Below, piece by piece: positions 1 to 10,138 of a stretch of 64,000 nucleotides of DNA; position 1 is the stretch's first letter; each line of letters opens with the position of its first letter. Under the pieces are notes generated by a model that was not told where the DNA came from, did no database searches, and saw only the letters and a list, made by a program, of their open reading frames with translations. A program made the translations under genes and the position numbers. Origin of the DNA: Rhyacophila brunnea (lineage: Eukaryota > Arthropoda > Insecta > Trichoptera > Rhyacophilidae); NCBI GenBank assembly GCA_022495005.1, contig JAGYXB010001047.1:806001-870000 (forward strand), written 5' to 3'.

Positions 1-61
1 CAAGGGATGGCGTACATGCGAAATTCGCCTAGCGTAGACGCGTCGACGACGGCCAGGAAAC
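1..61 (-). CDS. rk: rk exon: end of TM2 and first extracellular loop (runs off the window)
   Basis: The acceptor AG lies at 63-62 and the exon opens with GT, which completes the Gly codon begun at 205. The reading frame gives FLAVVDASTLGEFRMYAIP and is still open at position 1. This is the conserved stretch leading from TM2 into extracellular loop 1 of LGR-type receptors. It is too short for the supplied ORF threshold and was found by following the splice phase from the preceding exon across a 143-bp intron (62-204). Confidence is high because both phase and protein continuity fit. Confidence 0.88.
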
Positions 62-204
62 CTTACAAAAAATATGTATCTTTAGTCAAATTGTTATATT
101 TCAGTATTTAGTCAATCAATTTTAATTGAATTCAAATGTATTAAATAATATAGATAGTTATGTAATATTATGAAGAACGACGTAATATACGGATAATTTC
201 TCAC

Positions 205-399
205 CGAGATAAACACCCATGAAGAAGTCTGCGGCCGCTAAATTGCAAACGAGGAATCTCGGCACGTCCATCTTGCTGCGGCTGAAGATGAGCACGAAGA
301 CGACCGTGCCGTTCCCGAGCATCGCCAGAAGGAAGACGACCCACACTCCGCAGCGAAGAGTCCACCAGTCGAACAGATCTTGACACGGTAGGAATGGAC
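205..399 (-). CDS. rk: rk exon: end of hinge, TM1 and start of TM2
   Basis: The acceptor AG is at 401-400 and the donor GT at 204-203 (GTGAGA). The exon begins PFLPCQDLFDWW, the Cys-containing hinge segment just before TM1. TM1 follows, with the class A GPCR motif LGNGTVV (GN, N1.50), then a short basic intracellular loop (SRSKMD). It ends with the start of TM2, NLAAADFFMGVYLG, which carries the conserved Asp of TM2 (LAAAD). The 195-bp length is 2 + 64 codons + 1, consistent with both neighbours. The wording is nearly that of other insect LGR2 receptors, which makes rk far more likely than LGR1 or LGR3. Confidence 0.93.
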
Positions 400-1331
400 C
401 TGGTAACCGACAGATGGACATAATCATAATCAGCACGTCATACGAGTATTATTCCTAATTAATGTATTATTTTCAAATGTCTTTCACACTTCACAACCTT
501 TTATAGTGCCTATAAAGATACTAGTATTTTTTGGTGAATATCTCCGACCAAAACTTCTTCCATTTAAATGTACTGAGTGCCTACCTATCTTGTTATTTAA
601 ATCGTGAGCAAATTTGCTCACCGTTCACTAGAAGCGCTTTTTCGTTTGTGTTGAAAATTGAACCGATTATTCGCTATTTTACTTTACAAAGATATTCCAC
701 TTCCCTTTATACTTCAACATTGAGTAAGTACTCTCCGTATTTAAAATAAAGTGGGGGAAATTTTCATTATTGACGATTTCCCTATTGACGCAATGAATTA
801 TAGTATTATTTTTAATTGTACGATTTATGAAGAATCCAATTATGATCAGTTTATTAATTTTAGGATATAAAGATAATCACTGGATTTATATTTAAATCTT
901 CATAATATTGACTGTACATTTACGTGATGCAATACAATATCTTCCGTTTGTTGTTAACACATTGATTTATTGAGTGTAGTCATGATATCTACTGCAACTC
1001 CACTGTTTGTGAGTACATTATTTTCACAAAAATAATTAACTACACATAGAACACAATATTATGAAAAAAAAACTTATTTCACATCATTTAATAGTGATTA
1101 AGATCAGATTGTTGAGAATGTTCTATAGAATCGGAAGGAACCGATTCTGATACTAAAATACGAAATATCGTATACATTGCATTAAAACAGGGAGATTTAA
1201 TAATCTTCGGTAGATAACAGTTAATGGATGATAGTGGAATCTCAAATCTGAAAACACATCGCTGAACAGGGAACAATCTCGCAAAGTTATAATGATCACT
1301 GGAGCATGCAAGTTTTATTAAATTATTTTAC
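400..1331 (-). other. rk intron, 932 bp
   Basis: This intron separates the hinge exon from the TM1 exon. It is AT-rich sequence with no coding potential on either strand. Small open frames on the plus strand (for example 531-749) lack recognisable motifs and have ordinary AT-rich composition. Confidence 0.7.
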
Positions 1332-1508
1332 CCGGTAATGGTAGGCACTGCGCTCTCCTTGGAATATCGCTGGGCATCATTCTCCCAGCGGCGTCTTCCT
1401 CGAAATACTCCTCAGCGTAGGCGGGAAGGTTCCCGGGATATGTGAAGTCAGAACCGAAAGACTCCCAAAGCTCTTTCATCTGAGGACCGAACTTCTTGGA
1501 TTGGTTAT
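1332..1508 (-). CDS. rk: rk exon: hinge region
   Basis: The acceptor AG is at 1510-1509 and the donor GT at 1331-1330. The exon encodes NQSKKFGPQMKELWESFG, an acidic middle (YAEEYFEEDAAG), and the end RAQCLPLPG. The first two bases complete an Asp codon from the preceding exon; the last base plus GT of the next exon makes the Gly of PLPG. Family knowledge: this is the extracellular hinge between LRRs and the membrane domain. Its Cys just before TM1 normally pairs with the Cys pair of the preceding exon. The acidic segment is a variable part of the hinge. Confidence 0.9.
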
Positions 1509-1765
1509 CTGAAATCGAATATGTTATTATGTATTCATTGATATCATTATCTCTCGAACAACGAGCCCCGAAAAGTCGAGAAAAGAAGGTGGAAGAACAG
1601 TCTAAATAGGTGAAAAACAAAAAAATCTATTACGATAACTCAAACAACCGTGAAAGTCTCAAACGTTTTGTATTTCGGCTATGTACATACTTATTTACAT
1701 ACAGTATATTAGGTAGGTACATAATAATTGTCATCGATTTTTGACAATTTTTTGTAAAAAAGGAT

Positions 1766-2010
1766 GTAAATTTCAATTTCAATTTATTTTCCCGAAGCAA
1801 TGTGGTTGAATATAGTTATCGCCCTCCCAATTGGCATTACCGGTGGCAGGTTGGTTCTGCACCTTGGGAGAATAAACAACTGACGCTCTCTATTTCTAAG
1901 ATAGTTATCAGGGACACACAGATCAACACTGCCCAGAATGGCAGAGTTCTCATGTATACCTCGTATACTTCGAAAAAAATACGTAGTTAAATAAAGATCT
2001 CTTCTAAATT
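1766..2010 (-). mobile_element. LINE ORF2 3' fragment
   Basis: This is a truncated copy of the end of a non-LTR retrotransposon ORF2. Minus-strand translation includes ILGSVDLCVPDNYLRNRERQ and LPRCRTNLPPVMPIGRAIT, matching the usual C-terminal pattern of these ORFs, in which a Thr-Asn word is followed by an R-xx-xxxN end. It finishes at a GAAATTGAAATTGAAA-type 3' tail (plus-strand 1766-1790). A second, longer copy of the same family lies at 22243-22727 on the plus strand. It sits in the intron between the two hinge exons. The clade (Jockey-like or CR1-like) cannot be settled from this fragment. Confidence 0.65.
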
Positions 2011-3142
2011 GCAGACTGCAGTATGTAAGCATACCTAAGAGAAAGTCAGTTGGATAAATAATAAGTATACATATATAATATACAACTATTATGAATAGTC
2101 CGGAGTAGTACCTACATCTCAAAGTAATTACAAGTACCTACTTACGTGTAAGTTATTTTCATATTTGACCTGGTTTCAAGCGTTTGAAAAGAAAATTTTC
2201 TTTTCCAGACACGAAAGAGTTCGTAAAAATCTCATTGATAGTTATAACATGGTTAGTTCATTTTTGAATTTTGCTCTTTACAAAAGTTATTATAATAGTA
2301 GGTACATATTATTATTGATGGGTATAATATACTTATTGTTTTCGGAACTTCATAAGACAACTATTAATTTATGTAAGGGTTATCTATAACGTCGGTTACC
2401 TCTTCAAAATATTAGGTACCTAATAATATTGTTCTAATTATTAAAGTAGGTTAAGTTTGATATTTAATTATTCTTCGATAATCCTTTTTTTTTTTTTTGA
2501 TAAGACAAAATATTTATTAATTATCATAGGTCATTGTAATTTCGATAATGCCGTAAAACCTGAATAATTGACTATTTCGCTACACATTGTAATAATATAA
2601 TAAACAACCACAAATTTAATGTATGTACCCAATGGTTTAACAATAACAATTTATTACATACTATTTTTAATACTTTTCCCAATATCCACTTTATTCCTAG
2701 TAGGTATATGTGTTACATTACCATACTTTGGATGTATTCTCCCAAAGAAGATTGATTAGAAACCTTTCCCGCAATCAAAGTTTTTTTATGGTGAGAACAG
2801 CACAAGGATTAATAATAGATACCTAAAATATAATATAAATGTTTTTTCATTGACGTAACTGCCTGTAATTACAGTAAGTAAGTATAACTTTCCGTTGTAT
2901 CGAGTTGACAGTTAAATCGCGTGAAGAAAATTGACTTGGAAACGGAAGTTAAACTTTTTGAAGCTTTTTACTCATTATAAGTGCATCCGGCATGCGATGC
3001 ACTTGTCGATACGTGCAGGAAAAGTACAATTGGATATCGTTACTTGAAACTTTTATTCTAAATTATATGATGATACATTGCTATTATTATTTATTTGCGA
3101 AAGAAATGGATTAATATTTTGATTTGTGTCTAAATTCCTCAC

Positions 3143-3353
3143 CATACTGTGGCCATAGATCGCTAAGGTTCGCACTCCAGAGGCTGATGTCGAAATCGGC
3201 ATCTCCCGGAAATAGGACAGCTTCTTTCGGGGGAGTTCTACCGGCGCCAGAGCCTGACCATCCTCCCCACCCATTGTAGCCTCCGTTGGCCTCCGAAGCC
3301 TCCACCAGAGGGAGGAAAGCGCAGCAATGATACGCGTATGACAGCACCAAGGT
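3143..3353 (-). CDS. rk: rk exon: C-terminal LRR cap and hinge start
   Basis: The acceptor AG is at 3355-3354 (phase 0 entry) and the donor GT at 3142-3141. It opens TLVLSYAYHCCAFLPLVEAS, where the Cys-Cys pair is the diagnostic LRR-cap and hinge motif of glycoprotein-hormone-type LGRs. A Gly-rich and Trp-rich segment follows (NGGYNGWGGWSGSGAG), then FPGDADFDISLWSANLSDLW and PQY, with a potential N-glycosylation site NLS. The Gly/Trp-rich stretch is variable hinge sequence and may be lineage-specific. The final base joins AT of the next exon to make Asp. Confidence 0.9.
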
Positions 3354-3505
3354 CTATAATTATGATTGATGATAATTATGATAATACCGCTCGTGAATTG
3401 TATTACTAGGGAAACCAAATTAAGTAGGTACATAAATTACCTACAAATTAATTAATAACTACATGTACATAGTACAATAATTTAACATATATTATATAGT
3501 GATAG

Positions 3506-4078
3506 CAATGGCGAAGGATGGAGGATGGAGGTAGGCGGTTAAGATCCGCCATAAATAGTGCACACTAAACTTTGTCAGTCATTCATATTTGTTTTCATTG
3601 AAATAAAACTACAATTTACAGATGGTATTAGTTGGATTTTAAAATTAAATTAAACTCTACGACAACCAAGCCATAATAGATAATAATCAAAAAATACTCA
3701 TATATCTATAAAAAAAAAACTAAAAGTATGCAAATAAACCATACATATCTTTGGATATTTTAGAGATATAATAATATTTTTATCTATTATAGTTTGTTTA
3801 GGCAGGGTTAATGAATTTAAAAAAATGAACCAACAATATTTGTAATAATATGTATTCTTAATCCAACGACGTATGAATGAAAAAGAGTGCACAATTTTGT
3901 CGTATCGCCACAATATACCAGAACTATTATGGTTCCGATGTAGGCAGGGTTTAAATGATAAAAATCTGTAAATTTATTTTAGTCAAAGTTCAAAAAAAAA
4001 AAATGCGTATGACTAACAAAGTTTAATTTGCACAATTTATGACAGATCTTAACAGCTTACCTCCATCCTTCGCTACTG
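3506..4078. mobile_element. hAT-type MITE, copy 1 (8-bp TSD)
   Basis: A 573-bp element has long inverted termini: the left end starts CAATGGCGAAGGATGGAGG, and the right end is the reverse complement of CAGTAGCGAAGGATGGAGG. It is flanked by perfect 8-bp duplications AGTGATAG (3498-3505 and 4079-4086). An 8-bp duplication plus a CAGTGGCG-like end is the hAT signature. There is no transposase. Related copies are at 5979-6573 and about 56150-56514. It lies in the intron between rk exons 3143-3353 and 4675-4801. Confidence 0.85.
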
Positions 4079-4674
4079 AGTGATAGGTATATTTCAATAA
4101 TATTTACTAATGCGATTTTTGTTAACTTTTTTTTGTTAATTTTACGAAATTTAGTTATTTGTATCAACAGCTATTTCGGGCTATAAACCCATATTCAGAA
4201 CGATCATAAGGATAGCTATTAAGTATATCGTTACGGTATTGGTACTACTTTATAAGTATTACGTAATATAAGATGTCTCAAGTTTAATACAATATTCTTT
4301 TCTTTTTCAAACTTTAATAATAAACATGCATGAATAGTGTGAATGAACGTAACTATAATATGTTCCTTTTGTGTAATATTTATATCTCAAGATTACTGAT
4401 AATTAAATACATGTTAAATATAATTTTTATCACTTGAAAATTTTTATGGCTAATAATTTTATTATTCAAAGATTTTTTAAAACAATTCATCCAGAGGACC
4501 TTCTAATTGCGCATATATTGTGAAGTTTCTACTTTTAAAAAATGCATGTCAATTTTGTCACAGATAACACGTATTTTTGACCAGTATATATACACATAAA
4601 TACATACACATAAGAACATAAATATATTCCTAAGTAATCATTATTATGTATTAATTTCCTGTAAAATAAGCTAC

Positions 4675-4801
4675 CTGTATTCTCGGAAAAACTTCTGGTT
4701 GGTGAAATTCTCTCAGGAAAGGGTTGTTGAAAGTCTTCAAGTGCAGCAGCTTCTGTAGTCCGCTTGCAGGCAAATGTGGAAATGCATTATTTCCAAGATT
4801 C
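4675..4801 (-). CDS. rk: rk exon: last LRR and junction to the Cys-rich cap
   Basis: The acceptor AG is at 4803-4802 and the donor GT at 4674-4673. The first base completes a Leu codon; the frame then reads NLGNNAFPHLP, LLHLKTFNNPFLREF and ends VFPRIQ in phase 0, so the next exon continues as TLVLSYAYHCC. This is the last repeat (NxGNNxF) and the LRRCT-like junction. It is shorter than the ORF threshold and was found from splice sites plus LRR consensus. Confidence 0.88.
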
Positions 4802-4896
4802 CTATAAACATGACATTAGGCATCGTAAAGTTATCTTCACAATATGGTGGTGAATGTATCTTCACTTGGAATATTGTTAATTACACTGGCTTTACC

Positions 4897-5447
4897 TAGG
4901 GATTGCAATACCGGTATTTCACAACCGGTTTTAAAAATCACACAATACCGATATACTCGGTATTAAAATTTGATACAAAATGTATTATCTAACATATAAG
5001 TTTTCCAGGACTGTATATTTTTATCGGATTACGCAATGCCTTCCGTTGTCATTAGACGTGTAAGCGTAAAAAAGTACAATAGAATAATAAAACATTAGGT
5101 GAAATCATCTGTGGGGTATTACCTATACACATCTAAGATCACTTCATAATATAAATTTATTGAAAGATCATTCGAAGAATAAAGTGCCAATCATTCAAAT
5201 ACTTAAGTATTTGTAAACATCAACACCTCTACCATATCTTACCTTTACCTATTTTTAAAGGTTTACATCATAATCTGCACGTATTTAGATATTTTTTTTT
5301 TATATTAGATACATATTAATATTTTAAAGAGATTTTTATATCTATATTTATTGGTAGATACTTCTATTTTTTTCATATATTTCACAAATACCGGTATTAA
5401 TACCGAATTACTGGTATTGGTATTTTCATTCGGTATTGCAATCCCTA
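4897..5447. mobile_element. Non-autonomous hAT element filling an rk intron
   Basis: A 551-bp element with inverted ends TAGGGATTGCAATACCG is flanked by 8-bp duplications GCTTTACC (4889-4896) and GTTTTACC (5448-5455), with one mismatch. Repeated ACCGGTATT and AATACCG words occupy the subterminal parts. There is no coding capacity. It makes up most of the 694-bp intron 4802-5495, so the intron without it would be about 135 bp. Confidence 0.82.
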
Positions 5448-5495
5448 GTTTTACCAGGACTAAAAATGTAGTCAAATAATATGGATTGCACTCAC

Positions 5496-5567
5496 AAGTC
5501 TTCAATTTTGGCGATAGGTAAAAAAGCATCCGGATGTATAGCATTCACTTGATTATCTTCCATATTT
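5496..5567 (-). CDS. rk: rk exon: one LRR (72 bp)
   Basis: The acceptor AG is at 5569-5568 and the donor GTGAGT starts at 5495. The frame reads NMEDNQVNAIHPDAFLPIAK and IEDL, a canonical extracellular LRR (N-xx-I-xx-F-xx-L). It is exactly 72 bp and carries the phase of the other LRR exons: one base to finish Leu at the start, two bases of Leu at the end. Confidence 0.9.
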
Positions 5568-5978
5568 CTGAAATAAAAATGAATAAAAATAACTTTAAAA
5601 CGATATTTGTGTGCTGCCTTTTCTTCCCATCTGACTTCCCATCGTAATCAGTAATCAGAGTTCGTTACAGAGTCCATTTTTATTAGCTAGTTTGGTCAGA
5701 CTAGAGACTAGATGTTAGATTTTTTGAAAACTACATGTTCAAATTGGTCTCAATATCGACATCATCGCATATGATTTTCTACTCCTCTCAGACTGATAGT
5801 TTTTGATATGCCCATTATTTTCAGCATACACTTTGACACATTATCTCTTAGAATGTACTGATTAATAATTACGAATTGTTGACAAAAGAAAGATATAGGT
5901 ACCTAGTATCTACATCAAATGATAACCTAATCATTAAAGAAACAATGAAAGTCTAAACTAGAGCAATGTATTCTATAT

Positions 5979-6573
5979 CGGTGGCGATGGGTGGAGGTAG
6001 GCTGTTAATATGCGACACAAATAGTGCACACTAAACTTTGTCAGTCATGTTTATTTGTTTTCATTGAACTAAGAGTACCATGTTTAGATAGTATTTGTTA
6101 GTTTTTAAAATTCAATCAAACCCGGTCTAATCCAAGCCATAGTATTAGTCAAAAAATATTCGTTTATCTATAAAATATCTAAAAGTATGCAATTCAATCA
6201 AATATAACTTAATTATTTTATAGATAAAATAGTATTTTTATCTAAGTACTTAATATAGTTATGTTTAGGCAGTTCTTAATGAATTTAAAAAAATGAACCA
6301 ATAAAATGTGTAAAATCTATTCTTAATCCAACAAAAACAAATAAGTATGAATGAAAAAGTGTGTACAATTTTGTCGTATCGCTCAAAGTATACCAATACT
6401 ATTATGGTTTGGCTTAGGCTTAGGCTGGGCTTAATTGATTTTTAAAAAACTAATCAACACCATCTGTAAATTGTTGCCTTAGTTCAATAAAACAAATCCG
6501 AATGATTGACAAAGTTTACTATGTGCACTATTTATGTCGGATCTTAACAGCCTACTTCCACCAATCGTCACTG
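5979..6573. mobile_element. hAT-type MITE, copy 2
   Basis: This is the same family as 3506-4078. The left end is CGGTGGCGATGGGTGGAGG; the right end is the reverse complement of CAGTGACGATTGGTGGAAG. Inside both termini lies the shared word ACTAAACTTTGTCA (or its complement) and then TTGAACTAAG. A target-site duplication is not clear. There is no ORF. Confidence 0.75.
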
Positions 6574-8154
6574 GTATATACGTATTCCATCCTTATTTTT
6601 TGTTTATGACATAATATTATAATACGTAGAGAGGGTGAACAGATTTAAGACAGTCAGGCTAATTATAGAATACCGTTATTTGTAGACGGAATAAATATAT
6701 TTTGCGACCAAATTGGGTGCGAATCTATTGGAAGTGGCGTAAACAAACAACATCCGAAAAAGAGTTGTAAATATAAATTTGGTAGACGGTCAAGTTTATC
6801 CGATTTCCTAACAGGAAGCGTATTGGACAGACCGCGGTGATGTATAGCCACTATCCACTGCGTTATACACGGCTTCACTTCTGTCTATTTTTCTACAGGG
6901 ATGTAACAAAATGGTTGACAATATATTACTCCAGATCTATAAAACATTCATCCGGTGAGTATTTACAGAGTAATGGCCAATATCAAATGCGTTGTCGTCG
7001 GGGAAAAGTTTTGGAAATATCTATGGTGAAACTTGTGGTGTATTAAATAAAGTACAATGTATACTTTATAAAAATAATAGGAGCATAACACACCATCTTG
7101 ATTGAAAGACTTTGATGGGTTATCAATTAGGAGCTGTGTAAGCAATCTAATGCATGATACCCAAATGATTAGAGGAGGGTGTAGAGTTGGATGTTCGAGG
7201 CTTTCATGGAGTAAATGTATCAGCGTTGATGCTGGACATATCGGTGTCCAGGATTGGCGCTAGGGAACGGAATACGACGCTATGACGCTAATAACATTAA
7301 TAGGCTGTAAAAAAAATGATGTCGCTATTATGGCAGATTAGTAAAATATTAAAGAAGGTCTCCGCAAGATAATAGAGTAAAAACCTGGAAAAACATAGAG
7401 AAGAACAGATGGGAAACAATAATTGTGGAACAAGTCAAGGCTTATACAATATTATTATAGAAAGAATAATGATATATCTAATTGACAATTTTAGCTTCTT
7501 TTCATTTATTTGCCGCTCCATGTTGTTTATATGTGTCGGTTAGATTGAAATAATGCATTTTTTTTAATTGTTGCTAATTTTATTTAGAATTAATTAGTGT
7601 TGACAACCCTGACGTGTATAATATACACGAGTGACATCACTTAACAAAGCGTATATACATTATTATGTGTGTGTGTGTAAGAAGTTTGAATGTGACGCAG
7701 TCCGGAAGCTGGGGTGGCAAAACAGATATACGCGAGCACAGCATGTAACTTTCTTCTTCTTCTATTAGCGATGTTTTATGGCCAAAAAACTTTTAATATC
7801 ACAAACACAGTGTGTGGCCGGGCCGAGGATTATTTTCATCCAGAGAGGCGGACTAAAACGGGTAAGTGGCTTAGTACATCTTAAATTATTGTATTATTTG
7901 AAAATATCACAAAATATTATTCCCAGATTCTGCAATTCTCAAGATATTCTGATGTTTAAAATAAAATAATATCGGCACCAAAATACTTAAAAGAAATATA
8001 ATAATTATCTTCCACCACCAAATTTCATAATCATTATAGAAGTTGAGATTTTTCCATAAATAGTAGATAAGATAGTCATCAAAAAAATTAAACCGCTTAT
8101 GGCCAAAATACGCTAAACAAGCCGTTAATGTTTGTTGAAAATAGTTGGTGGCAA
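6574..8154. other. Intronic DNA, no gene recognised
   Basis: This is part of the 4.1-kb rk intron 5568-9691. It contains a short GT microsatellite near 7664-7677 and short anonymous open frames on both strands (for example 6663-6878 and 7778-7969) without motifs. Nothing else can be supported. Confidence 0.5.
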
Positions 8155-8662
8155 TAAGCAAAATAATTACAAGACAAAAAGAACTTATTATATACCACGT
8201 TTTTAAATTATCTGTTGAATCATATAAACTTGACAATTATAAATGTATTATTAATTTAAGACAAATAAGGCAATTGTCAACAAATCATTTTTTTGCTATT
8301 TTGCAACAAACAAACAATAATATAGAATACTGAAATGTCATTTTGATTTCCATAGTAACGCACGTACATATTAATAATTTAGTTGCTAGGACCACCCCCT
8401 TAGCAACCAATAATAGTGGACTGGATTACGGATTTCTTCCGAAATAACTTTTCATACAAAACAGAATTAACTGAAAATGAATTCAATTCTACTTAAAGAT
8501 GGCTAAAAGTATCAAAAGAATGCATTGGCATCGCGTTCTGATATATTCTAAAAGTTTCAAATGTCTAGCTAGTCGAGAAGCTAGTTAAAAATCGATTGCA
8601 AGATTTGTACTGGATAAACAACCACCGAACAAACAAGAATACGAGCTAAGATAAACGTGGTA
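8155..8662 (+). repeat. Anonymous dispersed repeat, copy 1
   Basis: A segment of about 0.5 kb recurs in the same orientation at 43383-43823. Shared blocks include ATATACCACGTTTTTAAAT, TGTTGAATCATATAAACTT, TTCAATTCTACTTAAAGATG and TTTCAAATGTCTAGCTAGTC. No termini, duplication or coding motif could be identified. Confidence 0.7.
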
Positions 8663-9691
8663 AAAATCGAGAAGTTTTTCAAGAGCTTCAAAACTTTCAT
8701 CTATCAGTGTATCGAGCTTGGCTAGTTAAGATGATAAAATATCAACATTTTTATAAAACTTTCAAATAATTGGGAGAAACTACAACACCACTTACGTTGA
8801 CCTATATACGTTGAGATAATTGCTTACACCAAAGATTTTTGAAAAATCTCCCGAAGATTCGCCCAACATAGGTGGATACTAGATATATATTATTATCTAC
8901 TATATAGGATTGTTGCAGCAGTATAAAAATAACAAATATTCATATTATCTACAAAAGTATTTACATAATAGGTGCATAAAAACAATATTATTTACAGTTA
9001 GGGTTTTATGGAATCATTAGTTACGTTGAAATGTACGAGTAGGTAAACTGAAATGACGACGGTTATATTCTATTTAGTTATAAATTTGTTATACAAAGTA
9101 GACACTACATCAGTTAATTAGCCAAGATTAATGTTGAATCAAGTCAACACATTTCTCTCATACATGAGTGTGCTATAACTACATTATGTTGATTAACATA
9201 ATAGAGTTAGCTTTGTATTTATAACTGTTTATAATAATATACTTAATTAATAATATACTTAAGTATTAGTAGGTAGCTAAATTGATTACTTAGGTAATCG
9301 GTTCATTGCTTGTATTTTGCCGTTACAATTTTATAACTAAGCTGAAATTGAAATGGATGTGTACAAATTTTTTCGTAGTTGAAATAAACAAAAAATTGAG
9401 AAATATTATGTAACATTTGTCTTCCAGAGAGTTGATCAAAATGAATCCGCCTGTCTGACTCTACAGAAGTTAAAAGGTACACCTCCATCATTTTATACAA
9501 AAACAATATATTATAAGATATACAATCTATTATATATTATCTATTATATATTATAGATTGTATATCTTAATCTATTATATTTTTTTTTATTTAATGTTAA
9601 TAGGTACATAATTACATATTAGGTATAGATACTGATATATTCTGCAAATTAATTGTAAAATATATAATAATATTGAATTTTATATACTCAC
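8663..9691. other. Intronic DNA with an AT hairpin
   Basis: There is no gene. An AT-rich inverted repeat at about 9515-9568 has 16-bp arms AAGATATACAATCTAT. It abuts the two-repeat LRR exon at 9692. Confidence 0.5.
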
Positions 9692-9835
9692 AAAACTTGT
9701 AGCTTCACCAGACCATGGAAGGCGTCTCTTGGAATGGCGTCAATGAAATTATGAGGAAGAAGAAGATCGTGAAGATGGCCTAAAGACTTGAAAGGTTTAC
9801 CGTCCAGTGATGTAATTCTATTGGAAGCCAGGTCA
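9692..9835 (-). CDS. rk: rk exon: two LRRs (144 bp)
   Basis: The acceptor AG is at 9837-9836 and the donor GTGAGT starts at 9691. The frame reads DLASNRITSLDGKPFKSLGH, then LLLPHNFIDAIPRDAFHGLV and KLQVL: two complete extracellular LRRs. It is exactly twice 72 bp, with the same split-Leu phase on both sides. Family knowledge: this is part of the concave hormone-binding surface. Confidence 0.9.
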
Positions 9836-10072
9836 CTGAAATAATGTAATAAAAATCACTATTACAATGAAATCTAAAATTATATGCTGAAACATAAGAA
9901 TAAAAGTACAAAATTTAGATTAGATGGCAGGTACTGGGAGGTTTTGCAATAGTATAACCTCTTCACTATTAACTATCAATTTCCCTTTTCAATTATATGC
10001 AGAATGAATGATAACATCGTATAGGTATCATGCAATATGGATTTATTTATATTTTAATAGAATGTCACTTAC

Positions 10073-10138
10073 AGTACTCGTAGATCCATGCAATTTGTCA
10101 GATCTGGAACTTTGGTTAGACGATTGGATTTTAAATCT
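10073..10138 (-). CDS. rk: rk exon: one short LRR (66 bp)
   Basis: The acceptor AG is at 10140-10139 and the donor GTAAGT starts at 10072. The frame reads DLKSNRLTKVPDLTNCMDLR plus VL. A 22-residue repeat of this form, with VPDL in place of F-xx-L, is typical at this position in LGR4/5/6 and LGR2 type receptors. The intron downstream is only 237 bp; the one upstream is 11.8 kb. Confidence 0.9.

Noticed and set aside
1802..1990. Plus-strand open frame over the LINE fragment
   Set aside because: It is the antisense shadow of the ORF2 C-terminal remnant.
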